Shown here: positions 14,742 to 19,794 of the stretch, in pieces
Layout of the letters: the number at the start of each line of letters is the position of its first letter
Numbering within the stretch: position 1 is the stretch's first letter
DNA from: a virus
Virus record (IMG/VR): IMGVR_UViG_3300049736_000297
Coordinates: 1-20,453 of that record
Strand: one strand, 5' to 3'
Length of the DNA stretch: 20,453 nucleotides
Position numbers and translations under genes: made by a program
The notes under the pieces: model-generated
Told to the model about the DNA's origin: nothing
Database searches by the model: none
The model's input: only the letters and a program-made list of their open reading frames with translations

Positions 14742-15491
14742 TTACAGACCAAGAGATAATTTACTAACAAGATATGCTTTAACAAGACCTGAGCGAACAA
14801 TATCTTCCACTCCAAACTCAATCATAGAAAACTCTTCCATGTTCTCTAGGATTCTTTGGAAGTCAAGAATACCATTACGTTCATTTGTTTTCTGTAAGTC
14901 AGATTGATTCACATCTCCACAGAAACAGATCTTACTATCCTGTCCGATACGTGTCATGATACTATCAAGTTCATGGAAGTTTAAATTCTGACACTCATCA
15001 ACAATAATGATTGCATTATCTAAAGTAGTACCACGGAGGAATGAGGTAGACCAAAATGAAATTGTTTCCTGTGCTTTAAGATTTTCATAAAGCATTTCAA
15101 AACTATTATCATCCGGCATCTCAAACATATGCTTTACCATATTTTTATATGGTATCTGATAAAGAGATGCTTTGTCTTCATGTGTTCCAGGAAGGAAACC
15201 AATTTCTCTAGTTGCTACAAGAGAACGAACAATATATACTTTTTCAAAAGGACTATTCTCATTCAGAATATCTTTAAGTGCTAGGTACAAAGCAATGAAA
15301 GTTTTACCTGTTCCTGCTGCACCATATGCAAACATGTTCTTTCCTTCTGCCCACTCGGTGAAGAAAACTTCTTGGTTATCTGTTAGGGATTCAATCTCAA
15401 GAAGATATGCTTCATTGATTGGCTTCCTGCGCTTCAGTTGTTTCTTAGACATCCCTTGTCCAGGTGTCCGATTTGATCTTCCTCTAGCCAT
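14742..15491 (-). CDS. phoH: PhoH-like P-loop ATPase
   Basis: A 249-residue protein with a basic, glycine-rich start, a Walker A box GAAGTGKT (57-64) and a Walker B box IIIVDEC (161-167), followed by QNLNFHELDSIMTRIGQDSK and CGDVNQSDL, which mark the PhoH family. PhoH is a phosphate-starvation-induced ATPase in bacteria, probably an RNA helicase-like protein, and is a common marker gene of marine phages. The function in infection is unknown. It is embedded in an operon of nucleotide and DNA genes rather than with pstS-like phosphate genes. The start three bases after the upstream stop is the only good one, as it keeps the typical MARGRSNRTPGQGMSKK head. Confidence 0.92.
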   Translation of the reverse strand: MARGRSNRTPGQGMSKKQLKRRKPINEAYLLEIESLTDNQEVFFTEWAEGKNMFAYGAAGTGKTFIALYLALKDILNENSPFEKVYIVRSLVATREIGFLPGTHEDKASLYQIPYKNMVKHMFEMPDDNSFEMLYENLKAQETISFWSTSFLRGTTLDNAIIIVDECQNLNFHELDSIMTRIGQDSKICFCGDVNQSDLQKTNERNGILDFQRILENMEEFSMIEFGVEDIVRSGLVKAYLVSKLSLGL

Positions 15492-15494
15492 AAT

Positions 15495-15758
15495 TTACCA
15501 CTGATACCCATCTTTATGTTTGGTAGACATACCGTAACCGGGTGCCTCTTTTACTTTAGACATAACATCTTTCCAACCGGGGTGAGACTTAGACATTTTA
15601 TCACGCCAGTCACCGGCTTCACCAGCACTAGCACAACCTTTTGACCAATCTTTATCCCAATCAGGGTTCTCTTCTTTCCATACCATGTAATCTTTCATAG
15701 ACATATGAAGTTCTTTTTCTTCACCTGTCGTGAGATTTTTAACTGGATAAGTCGGCAT
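15495..15758 (-). CDS. Small conserved cyanophage protein, unknown function
   Basis: I place the start at the ATG at 15758, giving 87 residues (MPTYPVKNLTTGEEKELHMS...), because AAGGAGG lies six bases before it; an upstream start at 15788 would add ten residues of poor quality. The protein is rich in W, K, D and G (WKEENPDWDKDWSKGCASAG, DWRDKMSKSHPGWKDVM). The MPTY-x-V...TGE...E...M beginning recalls zinc-ribbon FmdB-type proteins without the cysteines; this is weak. It overlaps the previous gene by 20 bases and sits 3 bases before phoH. Confidence 0.7.
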   Translation of the reverse strand: MPTYPVKNLTTGEEKELHMSMKDYMVWKEENPDWDKDWSKGCASAGEAGDWRDKMSKSHPGWKDVMSKVKEAPGYGMSTKHKDGYQW

Positions 15759-15966
15759 CTTCCCCCTCCTTCTTTTTATTAAATCCAAATGGACCCGCTA
15801 GTTTTTCTTCTAGTGCTACCTTTAATGCAACACCACCAATCGCTTCCATAACTTTGAGAACTTGCTCAGGTTTGGCATCCTCCCCTAGTTCTTTAGCGAT
15901 GTACCAATACTTAGGCCAGAATGTTTCACCTGCTTTTTGATAGTCGTCTAGTGTTAATAGTTTCAT
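15739..15966 (-). CDS. Small protein between thyX and phoH, unknown function
   Basis: The 75-residue product starts MKLLTLDDYQKAGETFWPKY and ends in an acidic/basic tail (NKKKEGEDADLSS). The ATG at 15966 overlaps the thyX stop as ATGA and has GGAG upstream, so I prefer it to the GTG at 15972. A central helix (KPEQVLKVMEAIGGVALKVA) is predicted. It resembles hypothetical proteins commonly found at this place in cyanophage genomes. No function is visible. Confidence 0.7.
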   Translation of the reverse strand: MKLLTLDDYQKAGETFWPKYWYIAKELGEDAKPEQVLKVMEAIGGVALKVALEEKLAGPFGFNKKKEGEDADLSS

Positions 15967-16601
15967 GTCCACTCCAGTGCTTCAGCACAAATAGGTAATT
16001 CTTTTACAAAGACATCGCGACATTGTAGTGCGATATCCATATGTTCTTTCTGCGTTCCATTAGCAGAACGCAATTGGATATAATGAATCCATGAGCGGAC
16101 TGAGCCCGTCATATAGATTTTGGTTGGTACAGCAAGAGGAAGTACAAAACGAGCACACTCCTTTGCAATACCCTCATCAAGCATTCTCTGATAGAGATCC
16201 ATTGCTTGTGAAAAATGTTGTTGCATCAACATTTCAAACTTCTGCCTGGTAAACGGGTCAATGTCATCAATAGAATTCTGACGATTCTTGGTGTCTTGTC
16301 TGCGTAGTTCAGGTAGAGGGATCGTCTTCGCGAGTAGGGAAGAATCAGCATAACGTTGTGAAAATTCTTGATATGTAAATGAACGGTGACGAAGGATTTG
16401 AGCCGCTAGACCCCGCGTGGTTTCAATCTCAAGCGTCATGTGTGCCTGCTCAAAGACGCTCCAGTGGTTGTGTTTGATGCAATAGGATAGAAGACCAGCG
16501 ACCTTAGGGTTCTCCTGGTTGTTCGGGTTGCTCACCCTCGCTACGTATCCCATCATCTTCTCCGCCTCGGGAGTCACTGTTATGAGTTTCACTGAATTCA
16601 T
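15963..16601 (-). CDS. thyX: FAD-dependent thymidylate synthase ThyX
   Basis: A 212-residue protein with the ThyX signature RHRSFTYQEFSQRY at residues 71-84 (consensus RHR-x7-8-S). ThyX makes dTMP from dUMP with FAD and methylene-tetrahydrofolate and supplies thymidine for phage DNA synthesis. Length and the C-terminal GSVRSWIHYIQLRSANGTQK element are typical. AAGG lies eight bases before the ATG. The gene's first 98 bases are also the end of the preceding ORF in another frame. It co-occurs with phoH, a RecB-like nuclease and gp33, as an early nucleotide/DNA operon. Confidence 0.92.
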   Translation of the reverse strand: MNSVKLITVTPEAEKMMGYVARVSNPNNQENPKVAGLLSYCIKHNHWSVFEQAHMTLEIETTRGLAAQILRHRSFTYQEFSQRYADSSLLAKTIPLPELRRQDTKNRQNSIDDIDPFTRQKFEMLMQQHFSQAMDLYQRMLDEGIAKECARFVLPLAVPTKIYMTGSVRSWIHYIQLRSANGTQKEHMDIALQCRDVFVKELPICAEALEWT

Positions 16602-16776
16602 TACTAAAACCTTTCTCCTGTTTGCGACGTTGTTGTTTAAGTTTCAATGCTATTTTAGCACGAGTTAATTGAATTACCATGTAAGAAATCTCTTCTGCTG
16701 TATACAGATTTGGATTTGTCTTTGCTTCTTTGATTGCTTTTTTTGCTAATCTAATTTGATCTTTTAGTCGGGTCAT
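16504..16776 (-). CDS. Small basic protein overlapping the start of thyX
   Basis: With the ATG at 16776 it encodes 90 residues; an ATG at 16806 would add MALLPTTKRT. The first ~60 residues (MTRLKDQIRLAKKAIKEAKT, LYTAEEISYMVIQLTRAKIA) are a basic helical domain that I recognise as common in cyanophages, while the last ~30 residues, acidic and Pro/Glu-rich (EGEQPEQPGEP), are read from the start of thyX in another frame. It overlaps the preceding gene by 26 bases. The function is unknown; a nucleic-acid-binding role would fit the charge. Confidence 0.65.
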   Translation of the reverse strand: MTRLKDQIRLAKKAIKEAKTNPNLYTAEEISYMVIQLTRAKIALKLKQQRRKQEKGFSNEFSETHNSDSRGGEDDGIRSEGEQPEQPGEP

Positions 16777-16987
16777 AGTACGCTTTGTAGTAGGCAACAA
16801 TGCCATCTGTTCTTAGGTTTCCTTGAGACACCCAGTCATGAACACATTCATAAATGCTCTGGTTAGAATATCTAGGTGATCCATCAGAACAAATTTCAGA
16901 TCCAAACTTTTTCATCAAGATGTTTAATCCCTGTGATCTAATGTCCATACGTTCATCACTGTAACGCCAATCAGTTGTGATATCCAT
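16751..16987 (-). CDS. Small conserved cyanophage protein, unknown function
   Basis: A 78-residue protein, MDITTDWRYSDERMDIRSQG then SDGSPRYSNQSIYECVHDWV and GNLRTDGIVAYYKAYYDPT. The SNQSIYECV-x-DWV-x-QGN core is typical of a small family in cyanophages. It opens the thyX-phoH operon, about 15 bases after the predicted start of a TTGCGA/TATAAT promoter. No function is known to me. Confidence 0.7.
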   Translation of the reverse strand: MDITTDWRYSDERMDIRSQGLNILMKKFGSEICSDGSPRYSNQSIYECVHDWVSQGNLRTDGIVAYYKAYYDPTKRSN

Positions 16988-17008
16988 AGTTAAATCACAG
17001 ATGCATTT

Positions 17009-17037
17009 ATTATACCATAAAAAAAGAGGGGTCGCAA
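17009..17037 (-). promoter_or_regulatory. Promoter of the thyX-phoH operon
   Basis: On the minus strand TATAAT (17009-17014) is preceded 17 bases upstream by TTGCGA (17032-17037), a four-of-six match to TTGACA. The weak -35 box falls in the loop of the terminator hairpin 17026-17043. Transcription would start near 17002, about 15 bases before the ATG at 16987. Confidence 0.6.
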
Positions 17038-17043
17038 CCCCTC
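17026..17043 (-). terminator. Terminator after the 54-residue Cys protein
   Basis: GAGGGGT, loop CGCA, ACCCCTC: a seven-base-pair GC-rich stem followed on the minus strand by seven T. It ends the unit starting at 17215 and abuts the next promoter. Confidence 0.8.
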
Positions 17044-17050
17044 GTAAAAA

Positions 17051-17215
17051 TTAATCTAAAATACTCCTGCATATTCGTTTGCATTGACGTTGGTCTAAAG
17101 AATCACATTCAATTAGACACTCATAATAATCATTTAATTTATAATTATCATGCTCCTGTGAATTTTCAAAATTCGTCCACTCATTTAACTGAGAGCGGGA
17201 TAAAAGATTGTGCAT
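17051..17215 (-). CDS. Small cysteine-containing protein, unknown function
   Basis: A 54-residue protein, MHNLLSRSQLNEWTNFENSQ ... YYECLIECDSLDQRQCKRIC. Four cysteines in the C-terminal third (C-x3-C, C-x3-C) could form a metal site or disulfides. The ATG at 17215 has GAGG six bases upstream; an upstream GTG at 17239 has none. It is a single-gene unit with its own promoter (17300-17328) and terminator. No family recognised. Confidence 0.65.
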   Translation of the reverse strand: MHNLLSRSQLNEWTNFENSQEHDNYKLNDYYECLIECDSLDQRQCKRICRSILD

Positions 17216-17299
17216 TGAACACCTCGTAACATAGAACACATAATATAGTGAGGGCGTGGGTTCATTTGTCTGCCTCTAATTCTACCACTATTTAACAGA

Positions 17300-17328
17300 A
17301 TTATATTGAAATCAACACCTGTTGTAAA
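17300..17328 (-). promoter_or_regulatory. Sigma70-type promoter of the 54-residue Cys protein
   Basis: TTTACA (17323-17328) and TATAAT (17300-17305) on the minus strand, spaced 17 bases. The transcript would start near 17293 with a leader of about 78 bases to the ATG at 17215. The gap 17216-17399 holds this promoter and the preceding terminator and no gene that I can support. Confidence 0.7.
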
Positions 17329-17365
17329 GAATATTATTGCCTACTAGTTTATACTCATAAAAAAA

Positions 17366-17384
17366 GAGAGGGGTTAACCCTCTC
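17366..17384 (-). terminator. Terminator after the YRG-motif protein
   Basis: GAGAGGG / CCCTCTC stem with loop GTTAA, followed on the minus strand by seven T. It lies just downstream of the small gene ending at 17400. Its surroundings closely resemble the terminator at 17026 (ATAAAAAAAGAG on the plus strand in both). Confidence 0.75.
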
Positions 17385-17399
17385 ACTAAAGTAAGTTGT

Positions 17400-17567
17400 T
17401 CACTTGGTGTAAAGTTGACCACGATAACAGAATGTACCATGGGTCTCTTTGGATTCTACACAACGTGTATTATACTCAACACCACGATATGAGGTGTGAG
17501 TAATTTGTGCGTCGTGAAGTGCAGATGCTCTGTTGATCTGCTTACGAATCAGATTAAGTGTGTTCAT
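17400..17567 (-). CDS. 55-residue YRG-motif protein (DUF4278-like)
   Basis: ATG at 17567 preceded by TTAGGAG eight bases upstream. The product is MNTLNLIRKQINRASALHDA, then QITHTSYRGVEYNT and RCVESKETHGTFCYRGQLYTK. The double YRG pattern (T-x-YRG-x-x-Y ... YRG-x-x-Y) is characteristic of DUF4278, a small protein family of cyanobacteria and their phages of unknown function. It is short and easily missed. It lies 40 bases behind the riboswitch-controlled 54-codon gene with no promoter between, so it probably belongs to the same transcript and may share its glutamine-responsive control, at least at the RNA level. Confidence 0.7.
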   Translation of the reverse strand: MNTLNLIRKQINRASALHDAQITHTSYRGVEYNTRCVESKETHGTFCYRGQLYTK

Positions 17568-17607
17568 TGTAGTTACTCCTAAAGTAGTTGGAATTTAATC
17601 CGTTCCT

Positions 17608-17772
17608 TTAGTCGTTTGCGTCCCAAGGGTAGCAATCAGGTGTTGATTCCTTCATGACCTCAATCAATTCCACCTTCATTTCAGGAGAAATATTCTCATT
17701 TGTTCTCATCCGTAGCATAATGCTATCAGCTTGAGTACACGTGAGTGATGAATAGAATAATAATTCTAGCAT
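17608..17772 (-). CDS. 54-residue peptide behind the glutamine-riboswitch-like leader
   Basis: ATG at 17772. The product is MLELLFYSSLTCTQADSIML, RMRTNENISPEMKVELIEVM and KESTPDCYPWDAND. The TC-x-QAD-x-I...R...P-x-x-K-x-E-L-I-E-V-x-x-x-STP-x-C pattern belongs to short ORFs of marine cyanobacteria and cyanophages; the 'downstream-peptide' RNA motif is named for short ORFs found after it. A GGAG sequence lies 11 bases before the ATG, inside the region that can pair with the leader. Known cyanobacterial glutamine riboswitches control inhibitors of glutamine synthetase, so a role in nitrogen control is a reasonable inference, but the function of this peptide is not known. Confidence 0.75.
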   Translation of the reverse strand: MLELLFYSSLTCTQADSIMLRMRTNENISPEMKVELIEVMKESTPDCYPWDAND

Positions 17773-17831
17773 GGGATGAACGGCTCCGTTCCGCGACTTA
17801 CTTGCGTCCCACCCAAGAGTGGGATGAACGA
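17773..17831 (-). promoter_or_regulatory. Glutamine-riboswitch-like RNA (downstream-peptide type)
   Basis: Minus-strand elements: P1 CGTTC (17826-17830) with GAACG (17787-17791); P2 CCCAC (17819-17823) with GTGGG (17808-17812); then the conserved-looking junction GACGCAAGTAAGTCGCGG. This fits the glutamine-binding glnA/downstream-peptide RNAs known from marine cyanobacteria and cyanophages. CGTTCATCCCA of the 5' arm recurs just before the ATG (17772-17782), so GAACG can pair either with the aptamer arm or with the region around GGAG. The promoter 17839-17867 would start the RNA at the aptamer. The pairing is seen; ligand and switching are inference. Confidence 0.75.
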
Positions 17832-17838
17832 TGGTATT

Positions 17839-17867
17839 AGTATACCATACTATGTATACGATGTCAA
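17839..17867 (-). promoter_or_regulatory. Consensus sigma70 promoter of the riboswitch transcript
   Basis: TTGACA (17862-17867) and TATACT (17839-17844), 17-base spacing, on the minus strand. The predicted start at about 17832 is only a few bases before the aptamer P1 helix. The -35 overlaps the end of the hairpin 17866-17887. Confidence 0.85.
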
Positions 17868-17887
17868 CTGTATCGGTTGATACAGTT
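17866..17887. terminator. Hairpin at end of the glutaredoxin unit
   Basis: AACTGTATC, loop GGTT, GATACAGTT: nine base pairs, touching the stop codon of the gene ending at 17887. No T-run follows on the minus strand, because TTGACA of the next promoter begins within the stem. It may be a weak terminator, an mRNA end, or an operator. Confidence 0.55.
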
Positions 17888-18135
17888 TACTTTTTGGGTG
17901 CTTTCCAAAGGCGAGGACTTATCCTACCTTCTGTCTGTGACATATTTTTAAAATCTGTCTTATACTTATCCCAATAGTCATCAAAAATATCTACTTGCTT
18001 TGCAGCAGCAACAATATCAAACTGAGAAATACCTGCTTGAGAATACTCAATTAAAAAAGCATTAGTAGGAAGACTTTTGTCTTGTGCTAATGACGGATCA
18101 CAATTTTTATGTAAAATCGTACATCCTTTTCCCAT
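17887..18135 (-). CDS. Small conserved cyanophage protein, unknown function
   Basis: ATG at 18135 overlaps the upstream stop (TAATG) with GGAGG eight to nine bases before it, so the longer start at 18153 is rejected. The 82-residue protein reads MGKGCTILHKNCDPSLAQDK, SLPTNAFLIEYSQAG, then FDIVAAAKQVDIFDDYWDKY and MSQTEGRISPRLWKAPKK. This is a recognisable conserved cyanophage hypothetical protein, always near the DUF6433-like gene in my recollection. Function unknown. Confidence 0.75.
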   Translation of the reverse strand: MGKGCTILHKNCDPSLAQDKSLPTNAFLIEYSQAGISQFDIVAAAKQVDIFDDYWDKYKTDFKNMSQTEGRISPRLWKAPKK

Positions 18136-18566
18136 TATGATCGTCCTCCCCATTGAATCTCTGGAAATGCTTGTTCAACACACTGCTTAGTGATCTTCCA
18201 ACGCTTCCCAAGTTTTTTATCCTTTGCTAGAATTAAAACCCCTGCTTCTCCTTGACTGAGACCTTCCAGCATTTGGATAAACATAGTTTCACGTTTTGTC
18301 TTAGCAATATTAGACCCACCTTTAAAAAAGTGATGTAATAAACGTGCTTCTTTTTCTAAAATTGTATGCTCAGTTCCATCAGGAGATTCATTCTTTTTGT
18401 ATGGAGGATCTCCTTCTGGAAGCAATGAGATAATACTCTCATCAAAATTAATAATCAAAAGAGATCGCAACGGTTGTGTATTGTATTCTCTAAGAAGTTT
18501 AATCTTTTCGGGTTTCGTTTTTGCGTTTGATACTTTCTGTAGTATCTCATGCATCAAAAGTTTCAT
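18135..18566 (-). CDS. DUF6433-like cyanophage protein
   Basis: A 143-residue protein with LLREYNTQPLRSLLIINFDE, ISLLPEGDPPYKKNESPDGT, LLHHFFKGG, RETMFIQMLEGLSQGEAGVL and AKDKKLGKRWKITKQCVEQA, ending FPEIQW. These features match DUF6433, a family frequent in T4-like cyanophages and of unknown role. The start at 18566 has GAGG about nine bases upstream and overlaps the previous gene by 20 bases. The second half (helices plus basic patch) could bind nucleic acid or a host protein, but nothing specific is seen. Confidence 0.75.
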   Translation of the reverse strand: MKLLMHEILQKVSNAKTKPEKIKLLREYNTQPLRSLLIINFDESIISLLPEGDPPYKKNESPDGTEHTILEKEARLLHHFFKGGSNIAKTKRETMFIQMLEGLSQGEAGVLILAKDKKLGKRWKITKQCVEQAFPEIQWGGRS

Positions 18567-18780
18567 CTGGTTCTTCCTCTATAAATCTCACGGATAAAAG
18601 TTCTTCGTTAATAATCATACCATCACCATCATACATTTCTGGATGCATTGCTTGCATCTCTTCTTTAGAATAGAAGTAATCATGCATGAACTGCTTTCCT
18701 ACCCACCCTGCGACAATTCCGACACATAAGAACAAAAAAGATGCGGTTGCCGAGAAAAATAGGATTGTTGCCGTTTCCAT
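18547..18780 (-). CDS. Single-span membrane protein, unknown function
   Basis: A 77-residue protein. Residues 4-28 (ATILFFSATASFLFLCVGIV) form one hydrophobic segment, followed by a short basic/aromatic linker (GWVGKQFMHDYFYSKEEMQA) and an acidic cytoplasmic-type tail ending EELLSVRFIEEEPDETFDA. It is the kind of small membrane protein common in cyanophages. It lies 20 bases after the preceding gene, and the next gene overlaps its end. No function recognised. Confidence 0.65.
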   Translation of the reverse strand: METATILFFSATASFLFLCVGIVAGWVGKQFMHDYFYSKEEMQAMHPEMYDGDGMIINEELLSVRFIEEEPDETFDA

Positions 18781-18799
18781 TGTTCAACTCCTTAGTGGT

Positions 18800-18982
18800 T
18801 TAATTACGTTCCCACCTCAGTTCAACGTTAAAATACAACTTACGTTTGAGGAGGGTGATCGTTTTCGTTAACCCAAACCCACCCTTGGGTTCAGGTAATG
18901 AGTCTTTCGGTTTAGCCCTCCTTAACATGAGCTCTATGCCTTTATTTATGTGAAGATCATCACCCTTTCTTGGTTGAGACAT
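18800..18982 (-). CDS. Small basic protein overlapping glutaredoxin, unknown function
   Basis: With the ATG at 18982 it encodes 60 residues, MSQPRKGDDLHINKGIELML then RRAKPKDSLPEPKGGFGLTK; starts at 18988 and 18997 are possible. It overlaps the 3' end of the glutaredoxin gene by 23 bases. The basic, helical N-terminal part (INKGIELMLRRAK) is followed by a Pro/Gly turn and beta-rich end. Lys/Arg-rich; no family recognised. Confidence 0.5.
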   Translation of the reverse strand: MSQPRKGDDLHINKGIELMLRRAKPKDSLPEPKGGFGLTKTITLLKRKLYFNVELRWERN

Positions 18983-19211
18983 ATCCATTTTTAACAAGGT
19001 ACTTTGCTACGTTAACTAGTCCACCATGTTCTACTCCATCAATAATAACATGAGGATATCCCTGAGCACTAGGATATTTTAACCTAAAATCACTTCTCTC
19101 AGAAGGAGAGTCAACTAAAATTGTCTCGTATTCTAATTCAGCTCTCTTAAACAATTCTTTTAGTTGATCGCAATAAAAACATCCTTTAGATGTGTACGCT
19201 TTGATCTCCAT
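18960..19211 (-). CDS. Glutaredoxin
   Basis: An 83-residue glutaredoxin with the CFYC active site at residues 11-14 (MEIKAYTSKGCFYCDQLKEL), a cis-proline-type QGYPHVIIDG and the GG-x-x-N motif HGGLVNVAKYL. It reduces disulfides, typically to supply electrons for ribonucleotide reductase in phage dNTP synthesis. It is the first gene of its unit, with a consensus promoter at 19236-19264 and a very short leader of about 18 bases that lacks an obvious ribosome site. The family assignment is firm; the in vivo partner is inference. Confidence 0.88.
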   Translation of the reverse strand: MEIKAYTSKGCFYCDQLKELFKRAELEYETILVDSPSERSDFRLKYPSAQGYPHVIIDGVEHGGLVNVAKYLVKNGYVSTKKG

Positions 19212-19235
19212 AAGATATGAGCATTAAACTAATTA

Positions 19236-19264
19236 AGTATATCATAAAAACTTTTTTGTGTCAA
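19236..19264 (-). promoter_or_regulatory. Consensus sigma70 promoter of the glutaredoxin unit
   Basis: TTGACA (19259-19264) and TATACT (19236-19241) on the minus strand with exactly 17 bases between. The transcript should start near 19229. The spacer contains A-run and T-run segments that could pair. The same boxes and spacing occur at the riboswitch promoter. Confidence 0.85.
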
Positions 19265-19269
19265 ATTTT

Positions 19270-19294
19270 GCCAGAGAAATTTTTACGAGTTTAA
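19270..19294. repeat. Intergenic palindromic element, copy C
   Basis: GCCAGAGAAATTTTTACGAG followed by TTTAA: the third copy of the element seen at 8482 and 12131, in the same orientation. It is the least symmetric. It lies between the psbD-operon terminator and the glutaredoxin promoter, so it would not be needed as the main terminator there. Confidence 0.5.
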
Positions 19295-19312
19295 GGAAAT
19301 CAAATACTAAAA

Positions 19313-19330
19313 AAGGGTCCGAAGACCCTT
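19313..19330 (-). terminator. UUCG-loop terminator of the psbD operon
   Basis: On the minus strand AAGGGTC, loop TTCG, GACCCTT followed by TTTT: a tetraloop terminator typical of cyanobacteria and their phages. It lies 7 bases after the stop of the 71-residue membrane protein, closing the psbD-led transcript. Confidence 0.85.
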
Positions 19331-19336
19331 AGTATA

Positions 19337-19552
19337 CTATTCAGTTTTTTTGTAAAGGTCTTCCAGTTTTTCTCTAGACAGATCCACATACATCAGTTCT
19401 TCACCTGCCTGTGGTGCTTCAGGATGACGTGGTTTAGGAGTCCTCATCTCTACGTTAATAGATTGAATGTTAGACCACATCATAGCGAAGGCACCACCAG
19501 CAATGAGAGCAAAGCATATAAAGTAAAGTGTTACTTCAAAACTATTCATCAT
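19337..19552 (-). CDS. Small membrane protein of the psbD operon
   Basis: A 71-residue protein, [20 protein letters not shown] then AFAMMWSNIQSINVEMRTPK. One hydrophobic segment spans residues ~6-26; the rest is soluble, with PKPRHPEAPQAGEELMYVDL and a charged C-terminus. Two adjacent ATG codons overlap the stop of the upstream gene (ATGA at 19552, TGATG at 19549); either could be used. It shares the psbD transcript and so may act at the thylakoid or inner membrane, but I recognise no photosystem subunit in it. Confidence 0.65.
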   Translation of the reverse strand: MMNSFEVTLYFICFALIAGGAFAMMWSNIQSINVEMRTPKPRHPEAPQAGEELMYVDLSREKLEDLYKKTE

Positions 19553-19794
19553 GCTTCCTGTAGAGATTGAACTGTGTTGTGAAGTTCTCCAATGTCACGG
19601 AGACCTTCAACGCTGAACCATGGGGCATTCGCCCAACTAAATCCTTCACCCATGGTGCTATCAGGTGCTGTGATATACCAATGACATGCTGTGTCTGGTA
19701 CATCTACTGCACACTTGGACCAATCATCCTGCCACTGTGGGACTTGCACCCACATCAATGCAGCAAACATAAAAGTGAAGAGTGATTTGATCAC
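19549..19794 (-). CDS. Exported/anchored small protein behind psbD
   Basis: An 81-residue protein with a hydrophobic N-terminus, [20 protein letters not shown], that looks like a signal peptide or anchor, followed by a tryptophan-rich region with two cysteines (C28, C37; [19 protein letters not shown]). The start is GTG overlapping the psbD stop by four bases (GTGA), so it is likely coupled to D2 synthesis. I recall similar proteins behind psbD in other cyanophages. A thylakoid-lumen or periplasmic location follows if the signal is used. Function unknown. Confidence 0.7.
   Translation of the reverse strand: MIKSLFTFMFAALMWVQVPQWQDDWSKCAVDVPDTACHWYITAPDSTMGEGFSWANAPWFSVEGLRDIGELHNTVQSLQEA

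Noticed and set aside
15172-15504. Plus-strand ORF of 110 codons opposite phoH
   Set aside because: It is antisense to the PhoH ATPase domain and shows no family features.
15759-15788. Ten-codon longer start for the small gene before phoH
   Set aside because: AAGGAGG lies directly before the ATG at 15758, so the longer start is not needed.
17216-17239. GTG start at 17239 for the 54-residue Cys protein
   Set aside because: The ATG at 17215 has GAGG at the right distance; the longer version has no ribosome site.
17348-17377. Possible promoter TTAACC / TATAAA in and after the hairpin at 17366
   Set aside because: Spacing is 18 and both boxes match poorly; the TTTACA/TATAAT promoter at 17300-17328 with 17-base spacing is clearly better for the same gene.
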